Shown here: piece by piece, positions 38,884 through 39,184 of the stretch | How the letters are laid out: each line of letters begins with the position of its first letter | Numbering within the stretch: position 1 is the stretch's first letter | From: a virus | IMG/VR virus record: IMGVR_UViG_3300037189_018230 | Coordinates: 1-39,184 of that record | Reading direction: 5' to 3' (one strand) | DNA length: 39,184 nt | The notes under the pieces: model-generated | Databases searched by the model: none | Told to the model about the DNA's origin: nothing | Seen by the model: only the letters and a program-made list of their open reading frames with translations | Translations under genes and position numbers: made by a program

Positions 38884-39184
38884 TTTCCACCTCGATTACC
38901 GGATACAAGGTGATCTTACTGGATTTTGTCCGGCAGGTTGTCCGGTTTTTATCCGGCTGCTGGCGAATATTTGCGAAAGCAGGCGAAAGAACAAGCCGGG
39001 CAAACCACCCGCAACGCCCGGTTTTTACTGGATTTTTGCAGGATTTCGGCGGAAACTGGCGAAAGACAGCGAACGATTGCCAGATGCTCTATGATAATTG
39101 TCGATCATGAGCAACATGAGTGAATCCTTGGGCGGCGCGGAGCCTGCACGGCAAAGTTAGTATTCTCGCCCAGATCGTGCTTCA
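38884..39184. other. gene-free right end, possible attachment-site arm
   Basis: 301 bases with no supported gene. TTGTCCGG-type motifs occur at 38926, 38938 and 38949, and GCGAA motifs at 38963-38967, 38973-38977, 38983-38987, 39059-39063 and 39070-39074, in helical phasing that suits integrase or excisionase binding. A hairpin with T run is at 38996-39026. No tRNA was found. The att core is not identified. Confidence 0.45.
38996..39026 (+). terminator. possible rightward terminator near right end
   Basis: CCGGGC (38996-39001) and GCCCGG (39016-39021) with a 14-base loop, followed by TTTTT. No rightward gene ends here, so it may be an incidental hairpin. Confidence 0.4.

Noticed and set aside
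39107-39160. 17-codon plus-strand frame (MSNMSESLGG...)
   Set aside because: Too short and without a ribosome site; could be a broken host gene at the junction, but this cannot be shown.
39000-39184. tRNA gene as attachment site
   Set aside because: No cloverleaf or tRNA-like 3' end could be traced on either strand.

Overview
This window is most of a temperate tailed-phage genome (a prophage or phage contig). It is GC-rich, with dense, overlapping gene ends. Gene content and codon use suggest a Betaproteobacterial host, but that is an inference because no clear host gene is in view. Overall it looks like a mosaic: a lambda-type head and packaging module (order Nu1-A-W-B-C-D-E-FII-Z), a P2-type contractile-tail baseplate (V-W-J-I), and a lambda-style divergent immunity region. 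Tail sheath, tube, tape-measure and lysis genes are not seen and probably lie left of position 1.

Layout. 1-15807 (minus strand): late structural operon, read from right to left: terminase small and large subunits, gpW, portal, protease/scaffold, decoration protein, major capsid protein, head-tail joining genes, then baseplate V, W, J, I and four or more tail-fibre-type proteins. A lambda-like cos site is proposed at 15857-15878, just upstream of the small terminase gene. 16026-17873: a small plus-strand gene, then a Mu-Com-like zinc-finger protein overlapping a ParB-methyltransferase gene that a one-base deletion appears to have split. 17874-18186: a gene-free stretch with two strong leftward terminators. 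18187-25283 (minus): early operon with a Cro-like protein, regulators, a C5 cytosine methyltransferase, a Dam-type methyltransferase, a replication initiator with internal iterons, a DnaC-like loader, a RusA resolvase and a possible late regulator.

25379-26843 (plus): a CI-like S24 repressor co-transcribed with a small lipoprotein and another small gene. An identical 22-bp operator/promoter block lies on each side of this unit in opposite orientation (25308-25329 and 27014-27035), so one repressor probably shuts off both the leftward early operon and the rightward recombination operon. 27065-36993 (plus): PD-(D/E)XK nuclease, RecT annealing protein, two methyltransferase-fold proteins, a protein with an RMF-like domain, an SbcC/Rad50-like ATPase, a GNAT-like protein, SSB and an AlpA-like factor. 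36923-38883 (minus): P4-family integrase translationally coupled to a GIY-YIG protein. 38884-39184: gene-free right end with phased short repeats that may be integrase arm sites.

The observations most worth a second look are the Com/ParB-methyltransferase translation-switch RNA, the cos site, the repeated VADPR modules in the C5 methyltransferase, the mirrored operators, the candidate origin inside the initiator gene, and the clamp-binding tail on a methyltransferase-like protein that lacks its catalytic motif.
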